Assembly: GCA_027886175.1 (NCBI GenBank)
Contig: JAJNNQ010000075.1
Span: 83,555,001-83,619,000 of the forward strand
Reading direction: 5' to 3'
Source: Phylloscopus collybita
Lineage: Eukaryota; Chordata; Aves; Passeriformes; Phylloscopidae
Length of the DNA: 64,000 bases
Part shown: piece by piece, positions 1-13,762 of the stretch
Numbering within the stretch: the first letter of the stretch is position 1
Layout: each line of letters starts with the position of its first letter
Notes under the pieces: generated by a model
The model's input: the letters and a program-made list of their open reading frames with translations, nothing else
What the model was told of the DNA's origin: nothing
Databases searched by the model: none
Made by a program: the position numbers and the translations under genes

Positions 1-1773
1 ACTTAGACATTAAAATCTAAAGTTGACTAATCATTGTAATGCAATTTACACCCCTGCAAAATTCAGATCTTAACAAACATTCAACTTGTTCGCTGCTTAA
101 AGCGTATCCATTCCTATTTGTACGAATTTTGTGTAATTAGCACCAAGGTTATTTAACTTTTATTAAATGTGAAAATACTGTGTTATTATCAGCTGTAGTC
201 TTTATACCAAACCATTGCAAGTAGGTAGAGATGTTTCATGGAACGCAGCAGACATTGTCTTTCAAGCCAAGTGATTGTGGTGATGTAAAATGTCAATGAT
301 TTCTGCACTAACACCAGAATTCATGAGGGAAGATAAAAGGGGAAGTTAATCTCAAGAATTTTTTTTCCAAAGTTTTAATTGTGTAGAAATTGATCTGGAT
401 AGTTAGTGTATCCAGAGTGTATTCACTAACTGTTAGGATCAGTTAATGAATGTGTTAATGTTAATGCTTGGGGAATGTATTTTTAAAACTCCATTGATTC
501 AGGATGTTAATGGTAATTGGAACAGTCCAGATTGAAAATATAGAAACAAGTGTTTTCCAGCCTTAGGAAAAAGCAGTTCATTAACATTGTGGTTAAAACC
601 TGAATCCACAAACCTAATACAGATGCTTTCCTCCTATTGAAACATGGCACAAAGTAGTTAAATAGCTTGGTGGTATTTGTCTGGAGTGTTTTCATCCCCG
701 GTTTCAATATCTGTATAGTGGGGTGATTTGAATTTTCCAGATTAGTAACCCAAGTGAGATTATGATGCAGGGAAGATTTTGAAGAATTCCACTAATGTAG
801 ATCGAGTTTGTCTGAAAGGCTTTCGGAAGCTATGGGGGATAGGGCTGGATATTTTGAGATGGAAAAGTGTCTAGGACTGCCCTCAAGCCCACTCAAAGAC
901 CTGGCCCTAGGTTTTCTTTTTAGCTGTTCACTTAACAGTTTTCAAGACATCACTTGAGGGAAAAGCTTTTTTAGATTGAGCTGATTAAGCTGTTCTCTTC
1001 AGTTGTGGGCTTCAAGCCAATTTGTTTTGCAGCTTCCAATTGTGTCTTGTCTTGCTAGTACCAACTCTTATTACTATTTTGCTGCAGAAGTGGGGAAACC
1101 TGAAACTTTAAAGCTCTAGGAAGTTTTTCTGGTAAGGGAGGGAAGGAAGCAGGCAAAATTAAGATGGTGGTAGGAAATGGGCAGGAGCCGGTGTTAGAGG
1201 ATCTCTGCATTTGTGCTGTGGTTATCTTCATTCCATCTCTCTCAAGACTGTTAAGGAACTAAAAAGAAGGTTAGTATTTGTGGTTTTGTGACTTCAGTAA
1301 AGGATAGAGTGGGAAACAATTAAGGCAGTAAGTAAATAAATCATGATTTTTACTCTTCTGTCAATCCCACTATGGGTGTTCCTGGGAAATATCTGGTGTG
1401 CCATTTCCCAATAATGCTACTTATTAGCATTTTCCTAATGTCTATGAAAAGACTAGAAAGCTGGTTAAAGCCTTGTAAATCCTCTCCATTACTTTGAAAC
1501 TTTTGTGGCTGATTGAATGGCTTCTTGGTAGTGTTGTACTGTGTTGAGGTTGCCTATGTTATTTATTTGTCTATAAATGGTGTGTTTTGTTCTGCCAGGG
1601 TCTTGCATGATGAGTTTCCCTCACGTTTTGAGGCTTGGAACTCATTTTTTATAGGTTTGTAGTTAGCATGTTGGTATTTCTTTATACCTTATATGTAGTA
1701 TGTGTACAGAAACCATTTATGAACAGCATGGGTAGTATATAGTGGTAAACAAGTACCTAAAATGTCTTTAAGT

Positions 1774-1817
1774 GTGGGAGGTGTTGGGTTTGTTGTGGTT
1801 TGTTTGGGGTTTTTTTA
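1774..1817. repeat. G/T-rich low-complexity patch
   Basis: A run made almost only of G and T (gtgggaggtgttgggtttg and onward to a T7). It is one of several such patches in the window and has no coding meaning. Confidence 0.6.
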
Positions 1818-2673
1818 ACTCTTAAAAGCTACTGTCTTTCAGTGGTGCCAGAAGGGGCAACAATGCAAAGCTACAATTATTCCAAGAAGGATCTCTTGAA
1901 GTAATGGTTACAGTGGAGTGGTAAGAAGATTACATTACCACTGGTCACACAGCGCTCATTTTGTATAAAAACCAGCTGTGTGTTTTGGTACTGTCTTAGG
2001 GTGTAGAAGTGGAAATAAATCACTGTGGAGTGAAATGTTACATGAGAGCTGACTTGCAGTCACCAGTGTTGCCCTGACAGTGTCTTTGTTGGTTATCCTG
2101 TGTGTGCAGGGAATTTCGAGAGGTCATGTATATGGATTCATGTCTAGGGATCCTCTGCAGTAAAAATGTTTTCCTTTTCATCTGAGGCCTCAGAAGACCC
2201 ACATTTACTTTCTGGCTTTGATTCACTTAAATTACATTGGCCCAACAATTCAACAGCTTTGGAGCAAACCTTGGATTGCAGGACTTTGTTTTGAAGATGG
2301 TGCATGAAAGTGTATGAAAACTGTTGCACGTGAAAGTACTTGTTGCAGTCAGGCTGCAGAAAACATGTTCTTGTTTTTCTTGGGCGGGGGAATTTCATAT
2401 AGTTGAGTATTTTTTCAGCTGATATTATGGGCTGCTGTTGTCTCATCCATGAGGCATTTCAGACTGAATATGGCCTACGAGAGCTTGCAAAGCAGTTTGG
2501 TTAGTAAAGAGTTATTGATTGGAATAACTGAGTGCTTAGAAAAGGGGGAAAGGTGATTGACAGTAGCACTTGGGTGATCTTGTGTAACTTAACTTGCAGA
2601 ATTCATGTTTTCCCTGCAGAGGGGATGCTGCTTCACTGGGATGCTGAGGCTGACCATCTTAGGTGCTGCTTTC

Positions 2674-2921
2674 TCGCGTGGATTGGAGCAGAGCCGGCAG
2701 CTCCCCGGCCCTGGTGGTGCTGCAATGCAGCGAAAGTGCCACGAGGTGGCTCAGCAGTGCAACCCCTCGGAGAGCGCTCCCCGGCAGCGTTAGAGCCCGC
2801 GGTGCTGCGGGGCGCTGCATTCCGCTGCGCAGAGCTTCCAGCTGCGCGCAGCTGCTTCGGAGCATCCCCGCATTGCTCAGGTGTGAAAACAGCCAGGTCT
2901 CCTCCACCTGTGCGCGGGTGA
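2674..2921. promoter_or_regulatory. Small CpG-rich islet in intron 1 (possible regulatory element or alternative first exon)
   Basis: By my count about 22 CpG dinucleotides fall in roughly 245 bp, against near absence of CpG for kilobases on both sides. The islet contains a 16-bp perfect palindrome at 2839-2854 (cagctgcg and its complement), several cagctg E-boxes, and a CTCF-like match at 2739-2752 (ccacgaggtggctc) that is weak evidence alone. A possible splice donor, ctcag|gtgtga, occurs at 2880-2881. Overlapping open frames of 82-129 codons cross it, as expected of GC-rich DNA with few stops, and none resembles a known protein. It could be an unmethylated enhancer or promoter, an alternative first exon, or an unrecognised GC-rich repeat. 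Confidence 0.45.
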
Positions 2922-5900
2922 TCTTATGGTGGATTTGTTCTTGGGTCAGACTTTCTGGAATTGATTCGTCTGAACGTGATTTGTTATCAACACTTCTGAA
3001 GCTTTTATTGAAACTTCATGCTTAAGCCTTTCAAAGTAGAGGCTGGCTTGCTCTTTGTAGGGAGAGAAAATGAAAGTAATAGTATATTTTTATGACACTG
3101 GAAGGTGAACTCTTTCCAAAAAAATTGAAGTAAAAATGGCCATGCAGCTGCAGAAAGAAACATGATCTGTGGGATCTTTTATCTTTTTGGTAAGCCTGGG
3201 ACCAAACAGCAACTATAAAAGTGTCACCTAGCTTTGAAATAAGAATGGTGAGTTCTCAGAGAACAAGATGATTTTTCAGCCCACACAATTTCCATTTTGA
3301 TTTCCATTTAGTTCCTAGTAAAACTTATTGATTCTAGGTTAGATACCAGTAGGAATGCTGAACCAGACGTGTCAGTGGTGCCTGAGCTAGAATGGAAGCA
3401 GGTTTGTCCCCTGTTGATAACAGCTAATGCTTCCTAATGCTGCTAGTGTGGGATAGGGGTGAGGGATTTTTGCCACCAAGGCGGGGAAGAGAGGATTCTG
3501 AAGATTTAGGGAGAAAAATTAACATTTCCAGCATTAAAATGCAGATAATATGGATCTTGTGAAAATACAGCAGCTGGTGGGGAGTCCTGGGTTTCATTAT
3601 CTCTCCTGCTTCTTCATGTTGTGACCACATCTTGTCAGCACGGAAGTATTAAGTACACGATGATCTGACTTTCACCAGCTGCTGATATTTCTGGCACTGG
3701 GAATGCAGGCCAGAACAAGCTGATGGGTATCATACAAATACCCCCTAAATCTTGAACTCTTCTGCTCTGTAGCTGGCTGTTTAGACCTCACAGCTGGTAG
3801 AAAATTACCTTTTCAATTAACTGTGGAAAATAATGAAGTGATTATAGCTTCATGGACTACCATATTAAGGACTAAAACTTGTGTGGTTAAAATTGAGAGA
3901 ATGAACAGCATACTTCAGGGTACTGAAATGCTGTGCTGTTCTCTAATATAAGATGATGATCATCATGTTTCACGAATCACACTGACATAGAATGCTCAGA
4001 AACAAGAATTACTAATCTTTTTAAAATTCCAGTTCTGAATCCGCATGGAGTGTACATTTGGAGTTCCAGCAGTAATGAGTAGTATTTTTAAAGAGAAGTC
4101 TTCCTGCTGTAGTCAGGATTTAAGTATGATGACGTTCATCCAAACCTTCTGGTTTAATTTTGTGCCTCAAAATAAACAATGAAGTTTTGAAACTATGGAA
4201 ATATTAAAAAATACATGGCAGGCAGCAGAATTCATGCAGCCCTGTACCAGCATGCTGGCAGGACCCTGTGATAAGTGCAACCTGGCAGCTGGGGGTGGGT
4301 CAGCACAGCAGTCCCTTGCCAGGTGTGTTACCGTGGTCTTTCCCTCCCATCAGCACAGAACTGTGCCTGCCCTTAAAGAATGGCTCTGGTGTCTCAGCTG
4401 AATGCAGGCTGTACAGATTGCTTTGGCACTGGTGATGTTACAGTGGTCAAGAAACAGGTGGGGGCCTGAGAGGAACTGGAAGCTGAGAGCAGTTCAGTAG
4501 AACTGGAGCCCTTGAGGTAGACCTTGTTTGGTTACACATGGATGTTTGCTCTTGTAATAGACTGGTTACAAAGATCTCCTTTTTCAGGTCAGTGTGAAGG
4601 GCGGTTCTGGCATGCTTAGTCCTACCCTTTCAGGCACAGGGAAAGCCTCAGGAAGGGAAATCTGGTGAGCACCAGACTGTACCACAGCTGCTTTGTCCTG
4701 AGATCTTCCTTTTTTGAACTAGCAGGTTTGTTTTTCCTTTCACAGCAATGTGCTCTTTTAATCTCCTGACTAAAGGATCTTTGCTGGAAGCAGGACCATG
4801 GTAAAGGAAAGGGGAAATACTGTGTCTAGACTAAACCACAGCTCTGACATGGCCAGCTCTACCCAACCCAAGCCTATAATGAAGGTGTAGTGGTGGGACA
4901 GTTAAAGCTATTTTAGATGCCTACTCAGGATGCAGGCAAGGAAAGTCAAGTCTCCTACTTGCCTCCTTGTAACCATGTTTGTCCCACAGATGAATGGGTC
5001 TTGTGTTATTTACCCAGGCAAGGACAAAATACAGACTCTAACAGGGGTGAAGGAAAGGTGACTCTCAATGGGAGTTTACAAACTGGGCAAGGAGCTCCAG
5101 CTGAAACATATGAATGGTAAATGGTTTAATATTTGAGTCTGATATGGAAGAAAGCATTTCCTTCCCCACCCTTCCAAAATGAAGTCTCCTCAGCTGAAAA
5201 ATTGCTTGGCATTGGTAGTGTTTACACATCCAGCAAAGCGACAAATAGCTATTCCTTCCTATTATAGTACATAACAACAGACCCTAATATGGCTGTACTC
5301 CATAAGCAAAGAATTCATCCTCCTACTTCCTTCCCTCCATTTTTCCCCCCTTCTTGATTAGCAGTCACTATGGCCTCTTTGTAGTATCCTTGAAGACTCC
5401 CATTGGTCAGGCTACTTGAAATTCATTACAAGATTGGATGGGAACATTAATGATGTTAACATGTCACTTCAATTTCTGGACTGGCCAGTATATCAATATA
5501 TTCCTTAATCATTGCTTGAAGATTTTGGAACCAATAAGGAGACTTACTTGCTTTCAGTTTTTCTAAGAAAAAGTCGGAGAATCTGAACCTAAAGCTTCAA
5601 ACAACAAATAGTTTAAAAATTCCTGACTTGTAAGCATGCCAGAATATATTTCTGAAGGCCACTGCTGTGTTCAGGTAAAAGGCAATATTGTTGTGGTGGC
5701 AGCAGACCACCACAACTGACAGAAAATAATACACCAATGAACAAATGATGACTGGAGTTTTTTGTGCTATTTATGGAGAAATGCCCTGAATCTGTGAATA
5801 CAGCATTGATCTCCTTCAGTGCCTCTATTCATTGTGCTTTGATTGCAAGTGAAAACATGCTTTTATTCTCACATTTAAGCAAGGAGTGCATCTAGTTTTA

Positions 5901-7232
5901 GTACTACTATCAGTCTTTTTTGCGATAGGTATGTGTGTAAATGTTTGGGCATATATTTGTACATACACTATTTAACTTTCTTTTTTTAATGGAGCAAAAA
6001 CTGGAATGTATTAGGGCCAGGAGGTGGTGGGGTTTATAAGGTGTGCCTAGTTTGTATGCCAACTCCTGGAATGAGAAAGGAAATGCTTGAAGTCGTCTGG
6101 CAAACGTTTTAAAATTACTTCATTTTTTTTTTCTCAACCACAGAGACTCATACTTGAGTTCTGTGTTATAATTGCCTTTTTCTTTCTCTGTTCTGTAAGA
6201 GAAAAAAAAATGCATCTCATGCACAGGCAATGCTTAATCATACCTTCCTGCCTTGTTATGGAAACCTGAAATGTTTTGCCTTTGATGAAATCACTTTTTC
6301 TGTTTCTCCTTAGATTGAAGACCAGGGAAGGTGACAGGAATGGTTGGAATCTACTTGCTTCTAAAACTGAAATTGTCCTGTTTTGGGTTTTAGTTTATTT
6401 TGTGTTAGATCTGACTGGTTTTTGTAGCCTAAAGTTTTGATCTATTTGAATCTCCTGTAAGTGCGGCATGTTCTTTTGCAACTGTGTAGGAAGGAATATT
6501 TTCCAGCCTCTACTCTGTCTGCTAAAGGAAAACAAGTCTTTTGGCAAAAAGAGAAAGGAAAAAACTGGCATTTAAAAGAGCCAGTATTAAAATTATGAGA
6601 CTTGAAAGGATGCTGTAGGAAAAGCTGGAGTGTGGGAGGGAATGGGGATTCCCCTTTGCCTCCTACAAGGAAAGAGTCACTGTTTATTTAATGGTAAAGG
6701 TGTTTCTCATTTCAGATAAGCAGGTTAACATTAGAGCCTGGGTAGGAAAATCTGGCTGACTCTCACATGTGTTGCTTTTGTTTTGTACAATATAAACTTG
6801 TCTCGACACTATCATATGTCTATAGTCAAATAATTGATGTCTGTAATCATCTTGCTGGAGTACAAGGTCTCCCTCCAAAGTAGCTTGTTTCCATGTTTCC
6901 TGGGAGGATTTATCACTTGATAAATGTTTATGGTGGATGATCTGATACAGTAGAGTGATGTTGTGTTATATCATCTTTTCCTAGTGAGATGGATAGCACT
7001 CTGAACTTGTGCTCTTTTACTTTTGTGTGTTTAAAATACAGAAAATACTTCACTCGTTAAAAATAATGATGCTGTGGATGTGTTAACCTTACAAAAATAT
7101 GTTTTGCTTTACTGCTCATGGTTGTAAGGCACCCCAAAAAATTAAAATATGTCTAAAGTATGGATTTCTGTGCCAAGACCAGAAATAACCAAGCTTCAGG
7201 TTTGACAGGAATGCATTGGTTATTTTTGTCTT

Positions 7233-7233
<1 letters not shown>
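2922..7233. other. Intron 1 stretch without recognised features
   Basis: About 4.3 kb of mostly AT-rich sequence. A slightly more GC-rich patch lies at about 4200-4400. I recognise no exon, transposon or RNA gene here. Open frames are 60-70 codons long and lack family signatures. Confidence 0.6.

Positions 7234-7273
<40 letters not shown>
7234..7273. repeat. T tract of 40 nt followed by a G/T-rich tail
   Basis: Forty consecutive T are followed to about 7320 by G/T-rich sequence. On the minus strand this reads as A40 preceded by C/A-rich sequence. It could be the poly(A) relic of a retrocopy on the minus strand, but no retrocopied gene is recognisable beside it. It explains the Phe-rich and Lys-rich open frames at 7160-7402. 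Exact length is liable to assembly error. Confidence 0.8.
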
Positions 7274-7274
<1 letters not shown>

Positions 7275-7320
7275 TGGTTTGCTTTGGTTTTGAGTTTGAT
7301 TTTGGGGTTGTTTGTTTTAA

Positions 7321-10300
7321 TGAAATGTTTAAAATAAGTTTTATCCATTTTTCTCCTTACTCTGTGGTCACCAATTTTATTAAGCTTTGACTCAGACTTC
7401 AAATGTTACCTGGGGCCCTGACACATCTTGCCTGTGGCACTCTACTCACAAGTACCATGTGTCTTGGAGAACAGGTTCTTGGTGTTTGTGCTGTTTCATT
7501 GTGGCAAGAGAGGGTAAATAGTCTAACCTGGTTTGGGACTAAAATATGGGAAATGCTACAGCTTTGACAGTTTACCTGAAAACTTGTAATCCTACTTGAC
7601 TGACTTTGAGTAATAAGGGAATTTTCATGTTACAGATTTGAGGGGTTTTTTTTGGTCAATGTGGACTTTGTTAGGATGACTTTTTTGTATGTTTGAGACA
7701 TGGAACAATATCAAATGGGTTGATTTTGCTCTGAGCTGTCCCTCTACAAGGAATTCTCATAAGGATATATATGTAGATAGATAGCTCTGGGTTCTGTTAT
7801 TGATATCTACTTAGAATTTGAATCTTCATTACTCACACAACATGTTCTGACTAGGGAAGGATAGGAATTGCAGATTTGAGTGTCTGTAAAGTGGTTGAGA
7901 ACACTTAGGCTTGTGGAAAGAAGGGAGAATCTTTGCTACGAATAAAGAAGTTCTGTAATGACCTTTCTCTGTAGGAACTGGATAATAGTCCTCTACTTTG
8001 CTTTAGCTAAAGCTATAGGGAAAGGTTTTCTTCTCTACTTCAGCTCTAAAGGATAGTTTTATGTTGGGTGAAGTTTGATGATGCTACTGATAAACCTTGT
8101 AGTTGTCTGAAACTGTGAATGAGGCATAAGAGTTGTGTGAATGCTTTGGAAATAAAAATTTTTAATAAATATTTTCCTTGCAGCTGGGTTAGCAGACACC
8201 AAAGCAGGTGTTTGTTTGTTTTGTTTTTTTAACAAGTTTTATGTGATCTGTACTCTCTGGAATAAGCTGGAGGATTACTCATTCAACAGTGCCTAACATG
8301 GCTATAGCAATGTCAGTATTTTGTCTTACTGTCACAGGAAGAATTTTGGGAAATATGTTCATTTTAAGAACATGACAAAATGAAAGGCAAAGAGGGTCCA
8401 AGGTAGTTATTTCTGTGTGCCTTTCCAGAGCTGCTGTTCATAATGCAATGACCTGCAACTTGAGACAGCTTGAATCTGTTACCTATGCAGCTTCTCCCAT
8501 TCTTTTCATACAGCAGCGTTGTTTCAGCTGCTTTAGAGTTCTCTCTTTTAGAAACAAAAATTCAGGGTGCTTTCATTGACATTCCAGATTTCTAAGGATA
8601 GTCTTCTCCCAAAATTCTGTTGTGATTGCTACCCATGTTTTGCTGGTTTCTAGCCACAATAGGCCAGCCTCTGCCTTTTGGTTTTTTTCCCTTTATTCTT
8701 CCCATTGTGAAGTGGGCCAGTTTCCTGCTGTTGCTCTGGATGCCTTCTGACTGCCTCAGTTTCGAAGGGCCAACTCTTGGGCCATGAGTGCATGTGTTTT
8801 GACTCTTCTCAGAAGAAGCTTCACTTTCATTATGGCTTGCAGAAAAGAATCAACAGCACAGAATCAATTTAGCTGCTTCCATCCCTGCCAAGTGCCCGCT
8901 CAGGCTTTATGTGTCTGTTTGTACTGTGACAGTTGTCTTTGCCCATTGGGGCTGGATGAGAATTTACAACTCGGTTAGTAATGCCTTTGGTCCACCTCTT
9001 CTTGAGGGGGAAATTTTCTTGTTTTCTAGTTTGGTCTGACAAATGTGTCTGATTTCTTCCCACCCCACCCTACCTCATTCACTAAAGAAAAGCGGAATAT
9101 TTGCTGTTACCAAACCGACCACCACCACTTGGGCTCCCTCTTTGCTGGTGGGTTTGAGCCTTCCCTTCCTCCTGAACTGACTCATGCCCAGTTCTTATCA
9201 TCCTGCAGTGTGCCACACGGGAAACTGTCTCCTGAAAAGATGAGGTGAAAAGTGTAAGCTGCGAGGAGGACTGGCAGGGAGTGGGTTTTTAAATACAGTG
9301 ACTGTTGTAAACCTGGAAATTAAGGTTGAGAATAATACAGATGAATTTGTGAAGTCCTTTTACCTGGCAATCTTTCTGATGATTTGCTGTCTCACTTTTA
9401 AAAGTTTGTACTGATCCACCAAATCTGATACTAATGGCTGTGAGTCACTGAAGAATTGGTTGTTTCTGTTTTGGAGCATATGAATATGTTCTTGGTGTTT
9501 CATTGTAACTTAACCTCTGGTTGCTTAAAAGTGAAGTGTTTCAGCTTTCATATTGAATATAAACACATTTAAAAGATGATATTCATCTGCTTATGTGTTT
9601 GAGAATTGTAATTCTGATACTACTGTTCTGTGAAGACTTTTATAGGATTATATAAAATTAAATTGATTAATTTTAATAAATGTAAAGTAATTTTATTTTG
9701 GTTTATTAATTTTATTTTGCTTTCTTCTCTGTAGCTTTTCACCACCTTGGTGAAAACTTATCTAGTAATATTTACAGTAGTCTTTTATCAAGACATGGGA
9801 TCAGTAGTTTCAGAAACTATTTCTTCCTTTGTCAAACATGTTCTTTTATATAAAGATAAAAAAATTAATTTGGTGCATATATTTCTTTAGTAAGACTTAA
9901 GTTTCCTAATTAAATGTATTTTTTTGGCCTTGCAAGACATAGCTGCATTTAAATTTCCATCTAAAGCTATGTCTACAATCTGCATTTAGTCTTCTGGAAG
10001 CTATTTGCTGGAAGCTGCTGCTGAGTATTTTTTTTGTTTTTAATATTCTTAGCATACACTTTCAAAGCAGTCTGATGATTTAACTAAATTTCATCAAGAT
10101 AAACTAGTAGTTTAGCAGATTGAGTTATGCCAGTGCTGGCTTCCACTTTTGGTATTCAAACAATGGCTACTAAGTGTGCTGTAGCTTTTTTTCCTCCTCT
10201 CTTTTTATTCCAATTCCAGTGGGGAGATATGCTTTATACCATTTATAGAATAGTTAGAATACTTAGGATTAGCAACATGGAAGTGATTTGCAAGCTTATG

Positions 10301-13289
10301 TTCTCAAGTGGTTTAACAGTAAACTCATTGGAAGAAAATGGTTCTCATTTTGCCTTCTTCACAGGATAGCTCAGCTTATTTCAGTAATTTAAAAGTGCTG
10401 AAAGTTTTGCTTTGATAAAACATTTTTGAAGCTGGCTGTGAAACAAGTTCAAAAGTTCAACCCTTTTGCAAGGCAGCAGGCATAAAATTATACAGAGTCT
10501 CTTTCCTGGAGTAAACAGATACTATTAATTGCTAATGGTAAATAATTACGCTAATTAGTTTTTCTCAACATTAGTTTTTTAGGACATACCAAGCTTTGTC
10601 TGAAGGAAAAGGAAAAACAATATGGAGAAAGAAATTTGGATTGTGTGAGCAGCTCAAGCACGTGAACCTTGGTATTTTGGGGAGCCTTGAAAGAAAAATA
10701 ATGAGGAATCCTCTTCCTCCAGGGTGGAAGCTGAATCTCCTTCATAGAATGACTTGGTTTTGTGTTTGTGTTCGCTAAATTAATGCAACAGCCCAAAATC
10801 TTGTTCAGTAGACTGCTCTGAATGGCCTAGAGTAGGTTGGTAAATTCTATTAAATTCCTTCAGGAGGACTTGTTTTATACCCTGGGAGTAGCTGCTGCAT
10901 CAGAGCATTATGCTGCACTGGTGTGTGGCTAAGTCAAATCAATCATTATTTTTTCAAATACTGTATAAATAAAAAACTCTTGCCTAACAGATAAACCTTT
11001 TAGAACATATGCCTAGTAAAAGCATTAAAAAATGAGATTTAGTTGATATCTATACTAACAATACTAATTGCTGTGGATGCAGACTGTATTCTAAAGATGA
11101 TAGTGCAGGTGGTTGAAGGGACTGTAAATTTTCTTACAGGACGTGTAAAAGGATATTGTACTTTGGTGTTTCTAATCAGTAATCTAAATTGAATACTAAA
11201 AAAAGAAAAATAAAAATACCTGGCATCCCTAGCTTTCAGATTTCCAACTGTTGGTGCCAAGAGATGGTGTGCTTGGCAGCTTTTGTGTGTTAACCTTTCT
11301 TCTTATTTACAGTGAGATTAAATGCCATTATCTTTATAACTTTGACTTTTCCTTAGAAATTAAATCCCGAAATGCAGAAGTCTCTAATGATGCTATCTGA
11401 AGTCTATGGATCTCTTTCATCCTGCTCCTGCTTTTTTGCCTTTCCAAAGGCAGAAAGCTTTCTGGGATTAAAGTGGCTGCTGGTTTTGTGAATAGGGTGC
11501 CTGTGATGGGTTGGTCAGGGAGGTACTGACCCTGATTAAACCACTCATGCCATTGCTGCCTGTGAAAGTGAGCAGAGATCTCTACTGGAGCCTTCTAGCT
11601 TGGGGAACAGGGTTAGAAGTGAAATGTAGAAGTTTTCTCCTTCATTGCTGTGCCTTTCTTATAGGGAAAACCTGAAGTTTTTTAGGTGCTGTTGGTACCT
11701 TTGGGTTAAAAAGAGGTAGCTAGAAATGGATTTGATATCTACTTGATGCATTTTCTCAGTTAGGATGAAAGTTTTGGAATTAATGATGTCAAGCTAATAC
11801 TGTGTTCTTCTGCACCATGCAGACTTGTTTTGAACCAAACACTGGGGAGTGGAAGTTTGAAATGTCAGTGCTCACTTGTGATTTACCTGATGGTTTAAGG
11901 GGTCAGTGTTTGAAACCAGAGAACTCTGACATGCAAAGTGGAAAGAGCTTGCAAAGAAAAGGAAGGTTATAGTGACTTAGAGCCTATCAGCCTTTGTCTG
12001 TCTTTTACAAATTACTTGTTTCCTTTAGAATTTATATTCATAAAGTCTTAGATTCAAAGACTTTGAGACTTGAAGAAACTTCTGTAAACATTCCTCTAAC
12101 GAATGTCAGTGACAGTAAGGTGTGCGATTTTTGGCTGCCCCTTTCCCTTTGTGATTTAAAGCCTACAGAATCTTGACTTTGTTTAGGGCTGGCAACAAAA
12201 ACCCTGAAAGTACTCAGTGCAATTCAAATCTGATACAATAATAACTAGAATGCCTTTATTTTTTTCTATGACATATTCCACCAACACCTAACTTTTATGA
12301 AGAAAGGATTGTCCTCAATGTGAGATTTTAATTGAAAAGCCAATGGCATTGCATAGGGTTTTCTTAATTAAAAAAAGCAAACAAAACCTACACAAGAGAA
12401 TCCCAAACATGTTTGCTGTCAGAGACCAGTCTTAGCTGTCAGGCTGGGTTTGGGACATGTCAGTGGATCTTCTGTAGGAATTGAAGGAACAAGAGGCTTC
12501 CTTTTAAATGCTGATGAGTTGTTTGCCAGGAACATCCAGAAGGAGCTGTGGGCTCGTTCTCACTGGTTTGTAACTCAAGCCATCCACCCAGCTTTTAATT
12601 ACTGTCAGCTACAAACTGTGGAAGTTCAGCTCTCGTTGGAATAAATAAAGTATATTTATTTGCCTGACTGACTGCCAAGTTAGTGAAAAGGTTTTGCACG
12701 AAGTTAGAGCTCCCTTGCTCCTCTAGTTTTCCTGTCCCATACTGTAATTGGAGCAGAACCATATCAACATTTTTAGACCTACTCTATATGCAAGTTTGAT
12801 TTCCTTATATGTATATACATGCCAGCAGAAAAAACCCCAAACATTTAGAAAAGATACGAGTGTAATCAGTTTACAGCAAAGTGGCAGTGTGTAAGTTTCG
12901 TGTAGAATCTCAGTATTTCAGTTGTGGTGGGGGAGGAGGGAGTTGGTCTGGTTTCTCCAACATCTGTTGTGTATTTTATATTTGCAGGTGTGAGAAGATG
13001 TCTACAAGAGAGTGGCTTAACTGATGTCATTATTTTAAAGTTATTTTTTATTAAAGTGAGTGTTAATTTACAGCTGAACTTTGACCTGCTCGTTGTTTGG
13101 CTGTAATTTCGAACAGTGACTGAAAGATTGTTATATTGTGCCAAAACCAAAAGTGTCACATCAAGTTGTAGGCAAACATTTTCTGTTCTGGCAACACATT
13201 GGTAAAGAATGGCTGTTTCTCATGCTCTAGTGGTACCTTTTCCAACCTGCAGCCTACCACTGGTGAGGGAAAGAAGCTTAAAAAAATTT
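7321..13289. other. Intron 1 stretch without recognised features
   Basis: About 6 kb of AT-rich intron, especially AT-rich near 9540-9920. No exon, transposon or RNA gene is recognised. Open frames are at most 97 codons and show no known domain. Confidence 0.6.
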
Positions 13290-13341
13290 ACAAACACCAA
13301 AACCCCAAAACAAACTAACACCCCCTAAACAACCACACAAA
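13290..13341. repeat. A/C-rich low-complexity patch
   Basis: About 50 nt built almost only from A and C, with motifs such as caaacaccaaaaccccaaaa. It is similar in kind to patches at 19922, 28677, 51034 and 58316, and to G/T-rich patches that are its complement. Confidence 0.65.
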
Positions 13342-13762
13342 TGCTCTTCAGATGAGGTTAAGGAAGAGGAGCTGAATGACTTCCTGTAGGTGAATCATCA
13401 TGTTGGTGAATTATTCAGTTAATCCTGAGTATAAAGATGAGAATTAACTGTAGAACAGTATGAAGGTGACTGGTTAAATTGGAATCTTGGCGAAAGATTT
13501 CCCTGCTTTCAGAATGGAACAATGGGGCCTTCATATGCATCTTTAAAATGTTTTTTAATGCAGTGGATTGTCTGGGAAGTGTTTTAGGGTGTTTGTGATC
13601 TGACATTGAGTCTTAAGTCTTTCTTAGTCTCCATGTTATGTGAGAATTTTTGTCAGGTCTGTTCAAGTTTTATAATAGAGTAATGACTTCAGGTGTCTTG
13701 ATGCAAGCTTTGCAGGAAGGTACTTGCAGTTTCTGCTGCAGACCTTTAAACTGTGCAGTGCT

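Noticed and set aside
2739..2752. CTCF-like motifs at 2739-2752, 17382-17395 and 42910-42923
   Set aside because: Each matches about 12 of 14 positions of the core consensus as I remember it. A rough count says about a dozen such matches arise by chance on both strands of 64 kb, so I do not call sites.
2532..2921. 129-codon plus frame and overlapping frames through the CpG islet, considered as GMDS exon 1
   Set aside because: None of the forward frames contains the expected end of exon 1 (GITGQ before a donor) and none resembles a known protein. Long frames are expected in GC-rich DNA.
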